Source: Bacteroidales bacterium
GTDB taxonomy: Bacteria > Bacteroidota > Bacteroidia > Bacteroidales > UBA1556
DNA: 5,916 bases
NCBI GenBank assembly: GCA_029939445.1
Contig: JAOZSY010000112.1
Location: 1-5,916, forward strand
Direction: 5' to 3'
Numbering within the stretch: position 1 is the stretch's first letter; the number at the start of each line of letters is the position of its first letter. Below the pieces are notes generated by a model. It was not told the origin of the DNA, did not search any database, and worked only from the letters and a program-made list of their open reading frames with translations. The translations under genes and the position numbers were made by a program. Below are positions 5,839-5,916 of the stretch, piece after piece.

Positions 5839-5916
5839 CATTGGATCATTGTATAATTAATTCATTGTATCATTCTTTCATTATATAATTGTATCATTAC
5901 TCATTGTATCATTACT
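5839..5916. repeat. Degenerate 8-bp array, CATTGTAT type, inverse-like to the first array (continues past the window)
   Basis: From 5839 the sequence runs in 8-bp steps: CATTGGAT, CATTGTAT, AATTAATT, CATTGTAT, CATTCTTT, CATTATAT, AATTGTAT, then CATTACT (7 bp), CATTGTAT and CATTACT at the edge. CATT is the reverse complement of the AATG half of the first array's unit, while the GTAT half is kept. The copies are much more diverged than in the first array, and 5821-5838 separates the two. There is no gene here; the right end of the array is not seen. Confidence 0.75.

Noticed and set aside
5661..5916. CRISPR array
   Set aside because: The units are 8 bp and directly adjacent, with no unique spacers of 25-40 bp and no cas gene in the window.

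Overview
The window looks like chromosomal DNA of an AT-rich member of the Bacteroidota. Three things point there. One is a C-terminal type IX secretion (T9SS) sorting sequence. Another is a set of five signal peptides that all place Gln directly after the predicted cleavage site. The third is the lack of Shine-Dalgarno sequences before the starts. All genes read on the minus strand, so gene order runs from high to low coordinates.

Right part (5639-5916): this is not coding. An 8-bp tandem array of AATGGTTC/AATGGTAT units (5661-5820) begins 22 bp upstream of the first gene's start codon. It contains a perfect 52-bp tandem duplication. It is followed by a degenerate 8-bp array of CATTGTAT type that is close to the inverse of the first, so the two can fold back on each other in register.

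Middle part (3117-5638): three envelope genes lie in a probable operon. They encode a periplasmic LolA-like 'outer membrane lipoprotein-sorting' protein, an outer-membrane beta-barrel with a DUF1302-like motif, and a small secreted DUF2147 protein whose start codon overlaps the barrel's stop (TAATG). From general knowledge, the first two types often accompany an RND/MMPL exporter. None is in the window, and the upstream side, beyond the repeats, is the place to look. A 210-bp gap follows, holding a possible weak terminator and a possible promoter with a dyad.

Left part (1-2906): a YbdG-type small mechanosensitive channel is followed after 10 bp by a small envelope protein with two glycine-zipper membrane segments. 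Next comes an orphan 53-residue T9SS sorting-domain tail with no body, probably the remains of a deleted gene. Two bases later starts a secreted protein built of about 52-residue repeats, which runs off the left edge.

The most unusual features are the inverted pair of 8-bp arrays and the orphan T9SS tail. The protein families are mostly known ones, and I see no clear new defence or mobile system.
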